This document shows positions 16,812 through 26,442 of a DNA stretch of 64,000 nt, piece after piece (positions within the stretch are counted from its first letter, which is position 1; the number at the start of each line of letters is the position of its first letter). Location of the stretch: assembly GCF_000422645.1 (NCBI RefSeq), contig NZ_AUGL01000007.1:62001-126000 (forward strand). The letters are read 5' to 3'. This stretch comes from Ferrimonas futtsuensis DSM 18154. GTDB lineage: Bacteria > Pseudomonadota > Gammaproteobacteria > Enterobacterales > Shewanellaceae. Under the pieces are notes generated by a model. It was not told the origin of the DNA. It was given only the letters and a program-made list of their open reading frames with translations, and made no database searches. The position numbers and the translations under genes are program-made.

Positions 16812-17227
16812 GTGACACCATTCTCGGATTCGACTTCGGCACCAAGGCGATCGGCGTCGCCATCGGCCAGAGCATCACCGGCACCGCCCAGCCCCTGTGC
16901 GGCCTCAAGGCCAATGACGGCATCCCCAACTGGGATGAGGTCGCCAAGCTGTTTGCCGAGTGGCAACCCAGCCTGGTGGTTGTGGGCCTGCCCCTGAACA
17001 TGGACGGCACCGAACAGGAGCTGACCCTGAGGGCGCGCAAGTTTGCCAACCGTCTCCACGGACGCTTCGGGGTCAAGGTAGTGACCCAGGATGAACGCCT
17101 GACCACCACAGACGCCAAAGCGCACCTGTTTGAGCGTCGCGGATTTCGTGGCCTGAAAAAGTCCGCCATCGACGCCACCTCGGCCGCCCTGATTCTCGAA
17201 GGCTATTTCGAGTCCCTCTACGGCTGA
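16808..17227 (+). CDS. ruvX: Putative pre-16S rRNA nuclease / Holliday junction resolvase homologue
   Basis: 139 residues of RNase H-like fold: [14 protein letters not shown] at the start supplies the first acidic residue, [13 protein letters not shown] the second motif and QDERLTT the third. YqgF in E. coli processes the 5' end of 16S rRNA precursor. Coupled to yqgE. A bidirectional terminator separates it from thrC. Confidence 0.95.
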   Translation: MSDTILGFDFGTKAIGVAIGQSITGTAQPLCGLKANDGIPNWDEVAKLFAEWQPSLVVVGLPLNMDGTEQELTLRARKFANRLHGRFGVKVVTQDERLTTTDAKAHLFERRGFRGLKKSAIDATSAALILEGYFESLYG

Positions 17228-17241
17228 TAGCTCATTGGCTC

Positions 17242-17275
17242 AAAAAAAAAAGAGGACGCCACGGCGTCCTCTTTT
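17242..17275. terminator. Bidirectional terminator, ruvX/thrC
   Basis: Stem AGAGGACGCC/GGCGTCCTCT (17251-17272) with nine A before and TTTT after; serves both convergent units. Confidence 0.92.
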
Positions 17276-17289
17276 CATATCTGGGTGAC

Positions 17290-18561
17290 TCAGAGCAGCT
17301 TGGCTCTCAGACTCTCGAAGGAGTTGGCCAGAGACTCGCTGAGCAGGGGCTTGACCGCCGCCCGGGCCAGTGCCTCAGGCAGGGGCAGATCCAGGCCCAG
17401 CAACTCGTCCACCGACTCCTTGAATTTGGCCGGGTGGGCGGTCCCCAGGAAGATGCCGCACTCCTCCGGATTCAGGGAGAGCGAAAGCGCCCTGCTGGCC
17501 ACCGCCGCATGGGGCTCAGACAGGTAGCCCCCCTTATGCAGGGCGGTCAGCTGGGTCTCACACTCGGCCTCGGACACGGCCACCCCCTCCAGCTGAGCCA
17601 GAGACCAGCCCTTGGCCTGGCACAGGGCCTCGACTCGGGGCCAGTTATTGGGCGCCGACACATCCATGGCGTTGGAGCGGGTGGCCACAGTAGGGCGCAC
17701 CTCCCACTGGCCGTTGGACAGGTAACGGGGAACGGTGTCGTTGCTGTTGGTGGCGGCAATGAAACGCTTCACCGGCAACCCCATCGCCTTGGCCAGCAAG
17801 CCGGCGGTCAGGTTACCGAAGTTGCCACTGGGCACGGAGATCACCGCCTGATGACGGCGCTCCTGGGGCAGCTGCGCCACCGCCTCGAAGTAGTAGCAGA
17901 TCTGCGCCAGCAGCCGGGCGATGTTGATGGAGTTGGCGGAGTTCAGCCCAATCGCCTTCTTGAGGGGTTCATCCTCAAACGCCGCCTTCACCAGGGACTG
18001 ACAGTCATCGAAACTGCCGGCCACCGACAGGGTCTGAATGTTGCTTCCCAGGGTGCAGAACATCTTCTCCTGCAGGGGACTGATGCGTCCCTCGGGGTAG
18101 AGAATCACCACCTTGATGTTGTCCAGGCCGTAGAAGGCATCGGCCACGGCGGCACCGGTGTCCCCCGAGGTGGCGGTCAGGATGGTCAGAGACTCCTCCC
18201 CCGCCAGGTGGGACAGCACCCGCGCCAGGAAGCGGGCACCAAAGTCCTTGAAGGCCAGGGTGGGGCCGTGGAACAGCTCCAGGCAGTATTGGCGATCACA
18301 CACCTGGGCCAGGGGCGCCTCGAAAGTGAAGGCATCCCGCACCAGGGAGGCGACGGTCTCCTCACCCAACTCCTCGCCCAGCCAGGCGTTGAGAATGGCC
18401 ACAGAGCGATCCACAAAGGGCATCGCCAGCAGCTCATCCACGTTGTCCAGCTTGGGCAGGCTTGAAGGGAAAAACAGCCCGCGGTCCCTGCCCAGTCCCT
18501 GGCGCACGGCCTGGGAGAAGCTGACGGTCTGATCGGGATGTTTCAGGTTATAGAGTTCCAT
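17290..18561 (-). CDS. thrC: Threonine synthase
   Basis: 423 residues, the E. coli type. Converts O-phosphohomoserine to threonine using PLP. The PLP lysine is K105 in FHGPTLAFKDFGARF, and TSGDTGAA and PSGNFGN bind the cofactor phosphate. Last gene of thrLABC, 5 bases after thrB. Cytoplasmic. Confidence 0.97.
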   Translation of the reverse strand: MELYNLKHPDQTVSFSQAVRQGLGRDRGLFFPSSLPKLDNVDELLAMPFVDRSVAILNAWLGEELGEETVASLVRDAFTFEAPLAQVCDRQYCLELFHGPTLAFKDFGARFLARVLSHLAGEESLTILTATSGDTGAAVADAFYGLDNIKVVILYPEGRISPLQEKMFCTLGSNIQTLSVAGSFDDCQSLVKAAFEDEPLKKAIGLNSANSINIARLLAQICYYFEAVAQLPQERRHQAVISVPSGNFGNLTAGLLAKAMGLPVKRFIAATNSNDTVPRYLSNGQWEVRPTVATRSNAMDVSAPNNWPRVEALCQAKGWSLAQLEGVAVSEAECETQLTALHKGGYLSEPHAAVASRALSLSLNPEECGIFLGTAHPAKFKESVDELLGLDLPLPEALARAAVKPLLSESLANSFESLRAKLL

Positions 18562-18566
18562 GATGG

Positions 18567-19502
18567 TTACTTCTCGCTCTGGTAGATAACCCCATCCTCC
18601 GCCAGCCGGCAGATATGGGCGAAGCCCCTGGCATTGGCCAGGTAACAGGTGTCCAGGTAGTGCTTGGCCCGCTGGGCGCTCTCTTTATCGCGGCAGACGG
18701 CAAACAGGGTTGGGCCGGATCCGGAGATGCCTACGGCGTCGGCCCCCAATTCAGCCAGGGCGGACTTGGCCGCCACAAACCCGGGGATGTGGGCCGCCCG
18801 ATGGGGCTCCGCCAGCTCATCTTTAAGCATGGCCAAGGCTTGCGCCTGGTCCTGGCGATAGCAGGCATCCACAAAAGCCGCCAGATTCTGGCCAAAGGCG
18901 ATGGTGGTGCCCTTGTCGTACTGCTCTGGCAGCAGCGCCCGCATCTTGGCGGTGGACAGGCTGATCCCCGAATAGGCCACCACCCAGTACCAGTCATCGA
19001 AGGCGGGGAGCTTGCGGGCAAAATCCGCCACCATCAATTGCAGGCCGCCAAGGTAGCTGGGCGCCACGTTGTCGTAGTGGATGGAGCCGGAGATCTGTCC
19101 CTCCAGCTCCCCCATCAGCTTGAGCAGCTCAACCTCACTCAGGGGATCATCGAAAAAACGATTGAGTGCGGCACAGGCGGCCACCACAGAGCTGGCACTG
19201 GATCCCAGGCCGCTGCCCACCGGCAGGTTCTTCTCCAGGGTCAGCGCCAAGGGCTGGGGCGCCAGGCCGCTGGCATCGAAGAACGCCTCCACCGCCTTGA
19301 GCACGATATTCTGAGACGGATCTCTGGGCAGCACATCCTCATAGGGGCCACAGCAGGCAAACGCCGGCGTCTCTGCGTCCTCCACGCTGACGCGATCGCC
19401 AAGACGACTGCCATCCACAGGTTGCAGGGCGGCGCCGAGCAGATCGAAGCCCACACTGACGTTGCCCATGGACGCGGGGGCGTACGCGGTCACTTTAGCC
19501 AT
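18567..19502 (-). CDS. thrB: Homoserine kinase
   Basis: 311 residues from the ATG at 19502, one base after the thrA stop; a longer frame exists but starts inside thrA. GHMP kinase: YAPASMGNVSVGFD at the N-terminus, the ATP loop LPVGSGLGSSASS, and GISGSGPTLFAV near the C-terminus. Phosphorylates homoserine for threonine synthesis. Confidence 0.97.
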   Translation of the reverse strand: MAKVTAYAPASMGNVSVGFDLLGAALQPVDGSRLGDRVSVEDAETPAFACCGPYEDVLPRDPSQNIVLKAVEAFFDASGLAPQPLALTLEKNLPVGSGLGSSASSVVAACAALNRFFDDPLSEVELLKLMGELEGQISGSIHYDNVAPSYLGGLQLMVADFARKLPAFDDWYWVVAYSGISLSTAKMRALLPEQYDKGTTIAFGQNLAAFVDACYRQDQAQALAMLKDELAEPHRAAHIPGFVAAKSALAELGADAVGISGSGPTLFAVCRDKESAQRAKHYLDTCYLANARGFAHICRLAEDGVIYQSEK

Positions 19503-19503
19503 C

Positions 19504-21954
19504 TCAGCCCTCCTTCTGCCAAGCTTGGGTACGCAGGATATCGGCAAAGACACCAGCCGCGGTCACCGCAGTTCCGGCACCGTATCCGCGCAGCACAAAG
19601 GGCAGAGGCTGATAGTAGCGACTGTAGAAGGCCAGAGCGTTCTCGCCCCCCTTGATGGCGTACAGCGGATGCTGGGGTCCCACGGCCTGAACCGCCACCT
19701 TACAGCTGCCGTCCGCTTCGATGGCGCCTACATAGCGCAGCACCTTATTCTCGGCTTGGGCGGCAGCCACCATCTGAGCCACCTCGGCGTCCGCCTGGGG
19801 CAGATTGGCCATGAAGGTGTCGGTGTCCCCACTGGCGTCGAAGGAGGCGGGGAGCACACTCTCCACCTGGATATCGTCCATCTCCAACTCCAGGCCGGCC
19901 TCCCGAGCCAGGATCAGTACCTTGCGCGCCACGTCCATGCCCGCCAGATCCTCTCTGGGATCCGGCTCGGTGAAGCCCTTCTCCCGCGCTCGGGTGGTGG
20001 CGTCGGAGAGGGACACCCCCTCCTCCAGCAGACCAAAGATGTAGGACAGGGAGCCGGATAGGATGCCGCCGAAGCTGTGCAGCTCATCACCGGCACGCAG
20101 CAGCCCCTGCAGGTTGTCGATGACCGGCAGTCCGGCCCCCACATTGGTTTCATAGAGGAACTGGCGACGCTGGCGGCGTGCGACCTGGCGCAGTTCACGG
20201 TAGTAGGCCATATCGGCGGTGTTGGCCTTCTTGTTGGGGGTCACCACGTGCAGGCCGGCGTTCATGGCATCCAGATAACGGGCCCCCAGGGCGTCGCTGG
20301 CACTGCAATCCACCAGCACCGGGTTGGTCAGCTTGGCGTCGTGGGCAAAGGCAAACAGCGCCTCCAGGCACATGGGCTGTCCCTTGACCTCGAGTTGTTC
20401 CCGCCAGTTGTCCAGGTCAAGGCCATGGGGGGCCAGCAGCATCTGCCGGGAGTTGGCCACCCCACAGACCCGCAGCGCCACATGATGGTCATTCAGCGCC
20501 TGCTGCTGCTGATTGATCTGACTGAGCAGTTCGGCGCCCACCTGACCACAGCCCACCAGCAGCACATCCACATAGAGGCGGCTGTCGAAGAAGTTCTGGT
20601 GGCAGATGCGCAGGGCGGCGGCGGCGTCATCGTTGCGGATGACCGCCGAGATCGCCCGCTCCGAGCTGCCCTGGGCAATGGCGGCGATGTTGATGGAGGC
20701 CTGGGCCAAGGAGCGGAAGAAGCGGGCCGCCACCCCCTTGCGTGTCTTCATGCCATCGCCCACCAGGGTGACGATGGCCATGCCGGGCATCAGTTCCAGG
20801 GGATCGAGCATCTCACTCTTCAGTTCCAGGGCAAAGGTCTCCTCCAGGGCCTGTACCGCCAGCTCCTGATCCTGCTCCTCCACACAGAAGGAGATGGAGT
20901 ACTCAGAGGAGCTCTGGGTGATCAGACTGACCGACACACCGGCCAGGCTCATGGCATCAAATACCCTGGCGGCCATGCCAACCATCCCCTTCATTCCGGG
21001 GCCGGACACACTGATCATGGTCTGTTCCGCCAGGTGGCTGACCGCCTTCACCGCATCGCTGCCCGCCCCCTCCTGATGAATCAGGGTACCCAGGGCCTGG
21101 GGGTTCAAGGTATTACGGATACGGCAGGGGATCTGGTGCTGGGCGATGGGTGCGATGGTTCTGGGGTGCAGCACCTTGGCACCGAAGTAGGAGAGCTCCA
21201 TCGCCTCCTTGTAGCTCATCTCCTCCAGCAGGCGGGCATCGGGCACCAGGCGGGGATCCACACTGTACACCCCGTCCACGTCGGTCCAGATTTCGCAGCT
21301 GTCGGCGTGAAGGCAGGCGGCCAGGGCGGCGGCGGAGTAATCTGAACCATTGCGGCCCAGGGTCACGGTCTGCCCTTCCTGGTTGCAGGCGGTAAAGCCG
21401 GGCATCACCCAGAAGCGGTACTCACCCACGGGCAGGGAAGCCAGACGCTGACGGGAGGCTTCGATGTCCACCTGGGCATCCAGGGCTTCCCCCTTGGCCA
21501 TCAGGTATCGTCTTGGCTCCAGGAAGGCGCAACGCTCACCCCGAGCAGAGAGCAGGGCCATCATCATGTGCACCGACAGGCGCTCCCCGACCACCATCAC
21601 TTCCGCCACCACCTCATCGGGACAGCGCCCCAACAGCGCCACACCCTGAAGCTTTTGAGCCACCTGATCCAGCTCCTGCTGCCACAGGACCATCAGGGCT
21701 TCGCGCGCTTCCAGATCCAGTTCGGCGCCGCCACTGAGCTCATCCAGGGTCTGACGGACCGGATTCAGCAACTCATCACTGTAGCCGGCCACCGCTCGAT
21801 AGACCGCCGACTCCAGGGCATTGGTGACCCCTTTGGGAGCCGACAACACCAACGCCAGAGAGAACCCCTCGACGCTCTCCTGTGCCAGAGTCGCCACCTG
21901 GGCGAACCGCTCCGCACTGGCCAGGGAAGAGCCCCCGAACTTCATCACCTTCAT
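19504..21954 (-). CDS. thrA: Bifunctional aspartokinase I / homoserine dehydrogenase I
   Basis: 816 residues, matching E. coli ThrA at about 820. Aspartokinase half: KFGGSS at 6-11, [10 protein letters not shown], then two ACT-like regulatory segments. Homoserine dehydrogenase half from about 465 with [13 protein letters not shown] and VTPNKKANT. Catalyses the first and third steps of the homoserine branch, feedback-inhibited by Thr in this family. First structural gene of the operon; its leader carries an attenuator. Confidence 0.97.
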   Translation of the reverse strand: MKVMKFGGSSLASAERFAQVATLAQESVEGFSLALVLSAPKGVTNALESAVYRAVAGYSDELLNPVRQTLDELSGGAELDLEAREALMVLWQQELDQVAQKLQGVALLGRCPDEVVAEVMVVGERLSVHMMMALLSARGERCAFLEPRRYLMAKGEALDAQVDIEASRQRLASLPVGEYRFWVMPGFTACNQEGQTVTLGRNGSDYSAAALAACLHADSCEIWTDVDGVYSVDPRLVPDARLLEEMSYKEAMELSYFGAKVLHPRTIAPIAQHQIPCRIRNTLNPQALGTLIHQEGAGSDAVKAVSHLAEQTMISVSGPGMKGMVGMAARVFDAMSLAGVSVSLITQSSSEYSISFCVEEQDQELAVQALEETFALELKSEMLDPLELMPGMAIVTLVGDGMKTRKGVAARFFRSLAQASINIAAIAQGSSERAISAVIRNDDAAAALRICHQNFFDSRLYVDVLLVGCGQVGAELLSQINQQQQALNDHHVALRVCGVANSRQMLLAPHGLDLDNWREQLEVKGQPMCLEALFAFAHDAKLTNPVLVDCSASDALGARYLDAMNAGLHVVTPNKKANTADMAYYRELRQVARRQRRQFLYETNVGAGLPVIDNLQGLLRAGDELHSFGGILSGSLSYIFGLLEEGVSLSDATTRAREKGFTEPDPREDLAGMDVARKVLILAREAGLELEMDDIQVESVLPASFDASGDTDTFMANLPQADAEVAQMVAAAQAENKVLRYVGAIEADGSCKVAVQAVGPQHPLYAIKGGENALAFYSRYYQPLPFVLRGYGAGTAVTAAGVFADILRTQAWQKEG

Positions 21955-21980
21955 CTCGTCTCTCCTGTTGTGCCCTGCCC

Positions 21981-22016
21981 AAAACGAAGAAAGCCCGCTT
22001 TGGGAGCGGGCTTTCT
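21981..22016 (-). terminator. Threonine operon attenuator terminator
   Basis: A 12-bp perfect stem (21988-21999 with 22005-22016) and 5-base loop; the leftward transcript ends in UUCGUUUU. The segment GCGGGCU of its 3' arm is repeated in the last codons of thrL (22051-22057), so an antiterminator pairing with the 5' arm is possible. Confidence 0.88.
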
Positions 22017-22045
22017 GGTAACTGATTCTGTGGTTTCTTCAGATA

Positions 22046-22126
22046 CTAGCAGCCCGCCCCGCGACCGGTGGTACCGGTGCCGGTAATCACGATAATGGTG
22101 GTGATTACAGCCTGCATATTTAGCAT
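22046..22126 (-). CDS. thrL: thr operon leader peptide
   Basis: A 26-residue frame reading MLNMQAVITTIIVITGTGTTG then RGAGC. Six Thr and four Ile occur between residues 8 and 20, as in E. coli ThrL, which has consecutive Thr/Ile regulatory codons. Slow translation when charged tRNA-Thr or tRNA-Ile is scarce would favour the antiterminator and let thrA be transcribed. It lies about 90 bases upstream of thrA with a terminator between. Too short for routine gene calling. Confidence 0.88.
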   Translation of the reverse strand: MLNMQAVITTIIVITGTGTTGRGAGC

Positions 22127-22196
22127 TGTTTTCTGAATAAACCTTTAAATTTGTCGTACCTGTTACTTGAACTGAATGGCGCAGAAGAGTCAAGGA

Positions 22197-22877
22197 CTAT
22201 TTTTTCAGTGCCTTTTCGATGTCCCCCACCAGGGTGTGAGCCATTGACACATCCCTTTGATTAAAAAGGGCCAATCGATCTTTCAGCCAGAGGCGGAGGG
22301 GATCATTCTCTGCAACGTTTAAATCATTCATCAAGGTTATGGAGCGCTGTTTCAGCGCCGACAGCGGCCCTTCGCCGGCGGTATCGGGCAGGGGAGCCTG
22401 GGGAACCCGAGAGAACTCATAGGCGTAAAGCATGGCCGCCTGGGCCAGATTCAGGGAGGGATAGGGATTCGCCAGGGGGATGGTGGTCAGCAGATCCGCC
22501 AGGGCCAGATCCGCATTGGACAGGCCCGACTCCTCGCAGCCGAACACCAGGGCAACCCTTGGGGCGGCCTCACCCAGGGCCCGCACCTTCTCCACCGCCT
22601 GGGCAGGGGAGTGCAGCACCCGTTTGTCGCCCCGGCGACGAGCGGTACTGGCGATCACCAGATCCTGGTCGGCCACAGCTTCCGCCAGCGTCGCGAACCC
22701 CTCAGCCTGGCTCAGCAGCTCCTGACTGCCATGGGCCACCCAGCCCGCTTCCTGACTCAGGTGGGCCTGGGAAGCCACAACCCTCAGCCGTTCAAACCCC
22801 ATGGTCTTCATGGCACGGGCTACCGCTCCCACATTTTCCCCCCGAGCGGGGGCCACCAGAATAAAGGTCAGTTCCAC
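22197..22877 (-). CDS. lasT: TrmJ/LasT family RNA methyltransferase
   Basis: 226 residues from a GTG at 22877 with AGGAGAGATT before it. SpoU/SPOUT knot fold: VAPARGENVGAVARAMKTMG at the start, VFGCEESGLSN and the SAM-binding loop IPLANPYPSLNLAQAAM. Neighbouring the thr operon is the position of lasT (yjtD) in enteric bacteria. Predicted to 2'-O-methylate tRNA or rRNA; the exact target is not known. Confidence 0.88.
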   Translation of the reverse strand: MELTFILVAPARGENVGAVARAMKTMGFERLRVVASQAHLSQEAGWVAHGSQELLSQAEGFATLAEAVADQDLVIASTARRRGDKRVLHSPAQAVEKVRALGEAAPRVALVFGCEESGLSNADLALADLLTTIPLANPYPSLNLAQAAMLYAYEFSRVPQAPLPDTAGEGPLSALKQRSITLMNDLNVAENDPLRLWLKDRLALFNQRDVSMAHTLVGDIEKALKK

Positions 22878-23019
22878 AATCTCTCCTCGTGCTAGGACCG
22901 CGATTGCGCCAAGGGTAATGAAATCCCATTGAGAAGCAAGGTTGGTGACGGTAGGTTAGAGGGTGCAGGGGCGAAGATCGCACGCCCCAGGTCCCGCAGT
23001 CAGGTAAGGAGTACCACAG

Positions 23020-24717
23020 ATGGACAAGGGCACCCCAAAACGGCTCGCCTACCGTATTCTCACCGGGTTTGATCAACACTACCGGCTCTTTTCCCGGGTC
23101 AATGCCGGCGCGCCGGAGCGATTTCTCAGTGCGGACTGGGCCGGAGTTCAGCGCGCCCAGAAGCAACGAATCCGCTTCTACAGCCAGCGGGTATCGGAGA
23201 CCGTGGCCGCCCTGATGGCCAGGCTGGACAGCCCCACCATCTCCACTGAACTGTGGCGCGCCGCCAAGAGCGAATACAGCGACCTGCTGCAGGGCCACCC
23301 CCAGGCAGAGCTGGCAGAGACCTTCTTCAACTCGGTATTCGCCCGGCTGTTTCGCCACCGGGGCCTGGACAATCAGCACCTGTATATCCACACCGCCAGT
23401 GCCCGCCGCGCCCCCTTTGCCCCCCACAAACTCTGCTGGCGCTTCAGCCTGGGGGAGCGTCCTAAGGAAGCGTTTCGCCGTGCCCTGGGCTACGCCAGGC
23501 TGCTGAACGCCTTCGAAAATATTGACCAGGATCTGGCCAGGCTGCATCAACGGTTGGAACCCGTCATGGCCCGGCTGAAAGCCCATGATGTGGAATTTCT
23601 CAAACCGGTGTTCTATCGCAACAAAGGCGCCTATCTGGTGGGACGGCTTATCGGTCACCGGGGAGAATCCCCGCTGATCCTGCCCATCCGCCATGGAGAA
23701 GCGGGGCTGGCCCTGGATGCGGTGATCACCCGCCAGGATGACTGCTCGGTGATATTCAGTTTTACCCGGGCCTACTTTATGGTGGAAACCGACCGCCCTG
23801 CCCTGTTGCTGCGCTACCTGCGTCACCTGATGCCCAACAAATCCTGGGCGGAACTCTACACCGCCATCGGCCTGCAGAAACACGGCAAGACCGAGTTTTA
23901 CCGCTCCTTCCTCAGCCACCTCAATACCAGCAGCGACCAGTTTGTCATCGCACCGGGGATCAAGGGAATGGTCATGAGCGTGTTCACCCTGCCCTCTTAC
24001 GATGTCGTATTCAAACTGATCAAGGACAGCTTCGCCCCGCCAAAGGAGAGCAGCAAGGCGGAGGTGATGGAGAAGTACAACCTGGTGAAGGAGCACGACA
24101 GGGTGGGCCGGATGGCCGACACCCAGGAGTTTCGCAACTTCGCCTTTCCCCGACACAGGTTCAGCCCGGCCCTGCTGGACGAGCTGCTGACCTGTGCCCC
24201 CTCTGAGGTGGAGCTGGATGGCGACCGAATCATCATCCGTCACCTCTATATCGAGCGGCGGATGACGCCGTTGAACATCTACCTCGATGGTGCCGACGAC
24301 CTCCACCTGCACCGGGCCATCGGCGAGTATGGCAACGCCATAAAACAACTGGCCGCCGCCAACATCTTCCCCGGGGACATGCTGTTTAAGAACTTCGGGG
24401 TCACCCGCCATGGTCGGGTGGTGTTTTACGACTACGACGAAATCGACTATATGACCGACTGCAATTTCCGGGTGATTCCGCCCCCACGCTATCCGGAAGA
24501 TGAGATGGCGGCCGAACCCTGGTACTCGGTGGGCCCCAAGGACATCTTCCCGGAGGAGTTTGGCCGCTTCCTGCTGGGGCGTGCGGAGATCCGCAAGAGC
24601 TTTATGGCCCAGCACAGGGATCTGCTCCAGGCCAGCTACTGGCAGGGGTTGCAAAGCCAGATCCGCGACGGGATCTACCCGGATATCCGCCCCTACCGCC
24701 AGGAGTGTCGCCTCTGA
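23020..24717 (+). CDS. aceK: Isocitrate dehydrogenase kinase/phosphatase
   Basis: 565 residues, near the 578 of E. coli. It phosphorylates and dephosphorylates isocitrate dehydrogenase, sending carbon to the glyoxylate shunt. AceK features: LYIHTASARRAPFAP, GIKGMVMSVFTLPSYDVVFK for nucleotide binding, and FKNFGVTRHGRVVFYDYDEIDY for metal and catalysis. aceA and aceB are not adjacent, unlike in E. coli. Confidence 0.97.
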   Translation: MDKGTPKRLAYRILTGFDQHYRLFSRVNAGAPERFLSADWAGVQRAQKQRIRFYSQRVSETVAALMARLDSPTISTELWRAAKSEYSDLLQGHPQAELAETFFNSVFARLFRHRGLDNQHLYIHTASARRAPFAPHKLCWRFSLGERPKEAFRRALGYARLLNAFENIDQDLARLHQRLEPVMARLKAHDVEFLKPVFYRNKGAYLVGRLIGHRGESPLILPIRHGEAGLALDAVITRQDDCSVIFSFTRAYFMVETDRPALLLRYLRHLMPNKSWAELYTAIGLQKHGKTEFYRSFLSHLNTSSDQFVIAPGIKGMVMSVFTLPSYDVVFKLIKDSFAPPKESSKAEVMEKYNLVKEHDRVGRMADTQEFRNFAFPRHRFSPALLDELLTCAPSEVELDGDRIIIRHLYIERRMTPLNIYLDGADDLHLHRAIGEYGNAIKQLAAANIFPGDMLFKNFGVTRHGRVVFYDYDEIDYMTDCNFRVIPPPRYPEDEMAAEPWYSVGPKDIFPEEFGRFLLGRAEIRKSFMAQHRDLLQASYWQGLQSQIRDGIYPDIRPYRQECRL

Positions 24718-24816
24718 TCCCCCTTTGGAGGTAAAAATGTTGCCTCAGTCATGGTGCAGCAAGGGTGAAAGCCGTATGATTTGGCCTTTTACACTCATCT
24801 GTTTTTGGAGTTCCGG

Positions 24817-25392
24817 ATGAAAATTGCTGCCAATACCGTCGTTACCATGCACTACCGTCTGCGTGACGGCGAAGGCGAACTGATCGAAGACTCCTTCGGC
24901 GGTCAGCCTATGCAGTACCTGCATGGGGCCAACAACCTGATCCCAGGCCTGGAAGCACAACTGGCTGACAAGGCTGCCGGCGACAAACTGGACGCCTCTG
25001 TGGCCCCTGAAGAAGCCTATGGTCCATACCAGGAGGGGCTGAAACAGGAGGTGCCTCTGGCTGCCTTCGGTGACATCGAAGACATCACCCCCGGCATGCG
25101 CTTTATGGCGGAAACCGATCAGGGTCCGGCTCCTGTGGTTGTCGCTGAAGTGCGTGACGACACCGTAGTGGTCGACGGCAACCACCCTCTGGCTGGCGTA
25201 ACCCTGCAGTTCGAAGTGGAAGTGGTTGAAGTACGTACCGCGACCGAAGAGGAGATCGCTCACGGTCACATCCACGCCGCCGGCGGCTGCGGCGGTGGTT
25301 GCAGCGACAAGGGTGATGACCATGAATGCTGTGGCGGCACCGGCGAGTGCGGTGACCACGGCGAAGGCAAGGGCGGCTGCGGCTGCCACTAA
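24817..25392 (+). CDS. slyD: FKBP-type prolyl isomerase with metal-binding tail
   Basis: 191 residues from the ATG at 24817 with GGAG upstream. The FKBP core (1-70 and 120-145) encloses the insert-in-flap domain (about 70-120) of SlyD. Residues 149-191 form a His/Cys/Gly-rich tail (many GCGGGC and HECC clusters) that binds nickel and zinc. It folds proteins and supplies Ni to hydrogenase in E. coli. Confidence 0.96.
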   Translation: MKIAANTVVTMHYRLRDGEGELIEDSFGGQPMQYLHGANNLIPGLEAQLADKAAGDKLDASVAPEEAYGPYQEGLKQEVPLAAFGDIEDITPGMRFMAETDQGPAPVVVAEVRDDTVVVDGNHPLAGVTLQFEVEVVEVRTATEEEIAHGHIHAAGGCGGGCSDKGDDHECCGGTGECGDHGEGKGGCGCH

Positions 25393-25410
25393 GGCTTAGC
25401 CTCTCGATAA

Positions 25411-25436
25411 AACGGCAGCTCAGGCTGCCGTTTTTT
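25411..25436. terminator. Bidirectional terminator, slyD/usp
   Basis: Stem AACGGCAGC/GCTGCCGTT followed by T run; AAAA on the left lets it act for the leftward gene too. Confidence 0.9.
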
Positions 25437-25478
25437 ATTGCCTGAAGAGCGTCGTTGAGAGTTCCCCCCAGCGCCAGA

Positions 25479-26333
25479 CTATTGATCGAACTGGGGCACC
25501 ACCAGCAGGTGGCTGTGCATCTTACTGAGGATCTCCTCAGCGGTATTGCCCATCACATAGCCCAGGATCCCCTTGCGCTGACGGGCGCCGATGACGAAAT
25601 ACCCCACCTGCAGCTTATTGGCCAGCTGAGGCAGGCACTGGGTCTCATCCCCAACCATCACATGCACCTGATCCTTGGGCAGCCCTAAAGACTCAAGCAG
25701 CAGCGCATTGTTTCGATAGACATCCTTCACCAGTTGCCTGGTATCGACCACCTCCAGGTCCCGAATCACCCGGGACAGATGCACCACGTAGGCCAGGTGC
25801 AGCTCACCGCCGGTGGCCTTCACCAGCTGCTTGGCATGATGGAGCAGCTGCTGATTCAACATCTGCTTGGCGTCACTCTTGCTACCGAGATCCAGAGCCA
25901 CCAGCACATCCTGGGCCCTGGCCCTGTGGTTGTCGGTGAACAGCATCAGCGGCACCCGGGTCTGGCGGATCAGGTGCCAGTCTGTGGGCAGCAGATGGTC
26001 ACTCTTACGGTAGGACTTGACGATCATCGAGGCCCCCTGGTCGGCCAGGTCCGCCACGTCCTCGGCCAGGTATTTTGCCCAGCGAACCGTTACAGGCACT
26101 CCTCCTCCCAGCTGAGACAGCCGGGTGTGCAGCTTATCGTCCAGATCGCTCATCAAGCGATTCTTAATGGACTCCACCAGCTCCTGGGTCATCCCATCGG
26201 TGGTGGGCATCGATTCGTGGCAGTACCCCACCACCTCCGCGTCCATCTGCAGTGTTTGTGCTAATTCCACTCCCTTGGCCAAGGCGTCAAATTGGTCGTC
26301 GTCCCTGGGAGCCACGATCAAGATCTTGCTCAT
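25479..26333 (-). CDS. Tandem universal stress protein (UspE-like)
   Basis: 284 residues from the ATG at 26333 with GGGAGGGAC before it. Two Usp domains in tandem, about 1-125 and 130-284, the second ending with the nucleotide-binding loop GARQRKGILGYVMGNTAEEIL. The first copy has lost this loop. Divergent from the antiporter gene. Likely stress-linked regulator in the cytoplasm. Confidence 0.87.
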   Translation of the reverse strand: MSKILIVAPRDDDQFDALAKGVELAQTLQMDAEVVGYCHESMPTTDGMTQELVESIKNRLMSDLDDKLHTRLSQLGGGVPVTVRWAKYLAEDVADLADQGASMIVKSYRKSDHLLPTDWHLIRQTRVPLMLFTDNHRARAQDVLVALDLGSKSDAKQMLNQQLLHHAKQLVKATGGELHLAYVVHLSRVIRDLEVVDTRQLVKDVYRNNALLLESLGLPKDQVHVMVGDETQCLPQLANKLQVGYFVIGARQRKGILGYVMGNTAEEILSKMHSHLLVVPQFDQ

Positions 26334-26442
26334 AGTCCCTCCCCTGTCGCAATCAAGCACCAGAGTTCCGAAGAAATTCTATGATTTAAACATAGCCTAA
26401 CCTGGGCGTGCTCACCGAGCTTTGACTCTAAAAGGAGCCCAC

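Noticed and set aside
22792-24654. 620-codon open frame antisense to aceK
   Set aside because: It lies wholly opposite a clear AceK protein and has low-complexity His/Gln/Gly-rich translation typical of GC-rich antisense frames.
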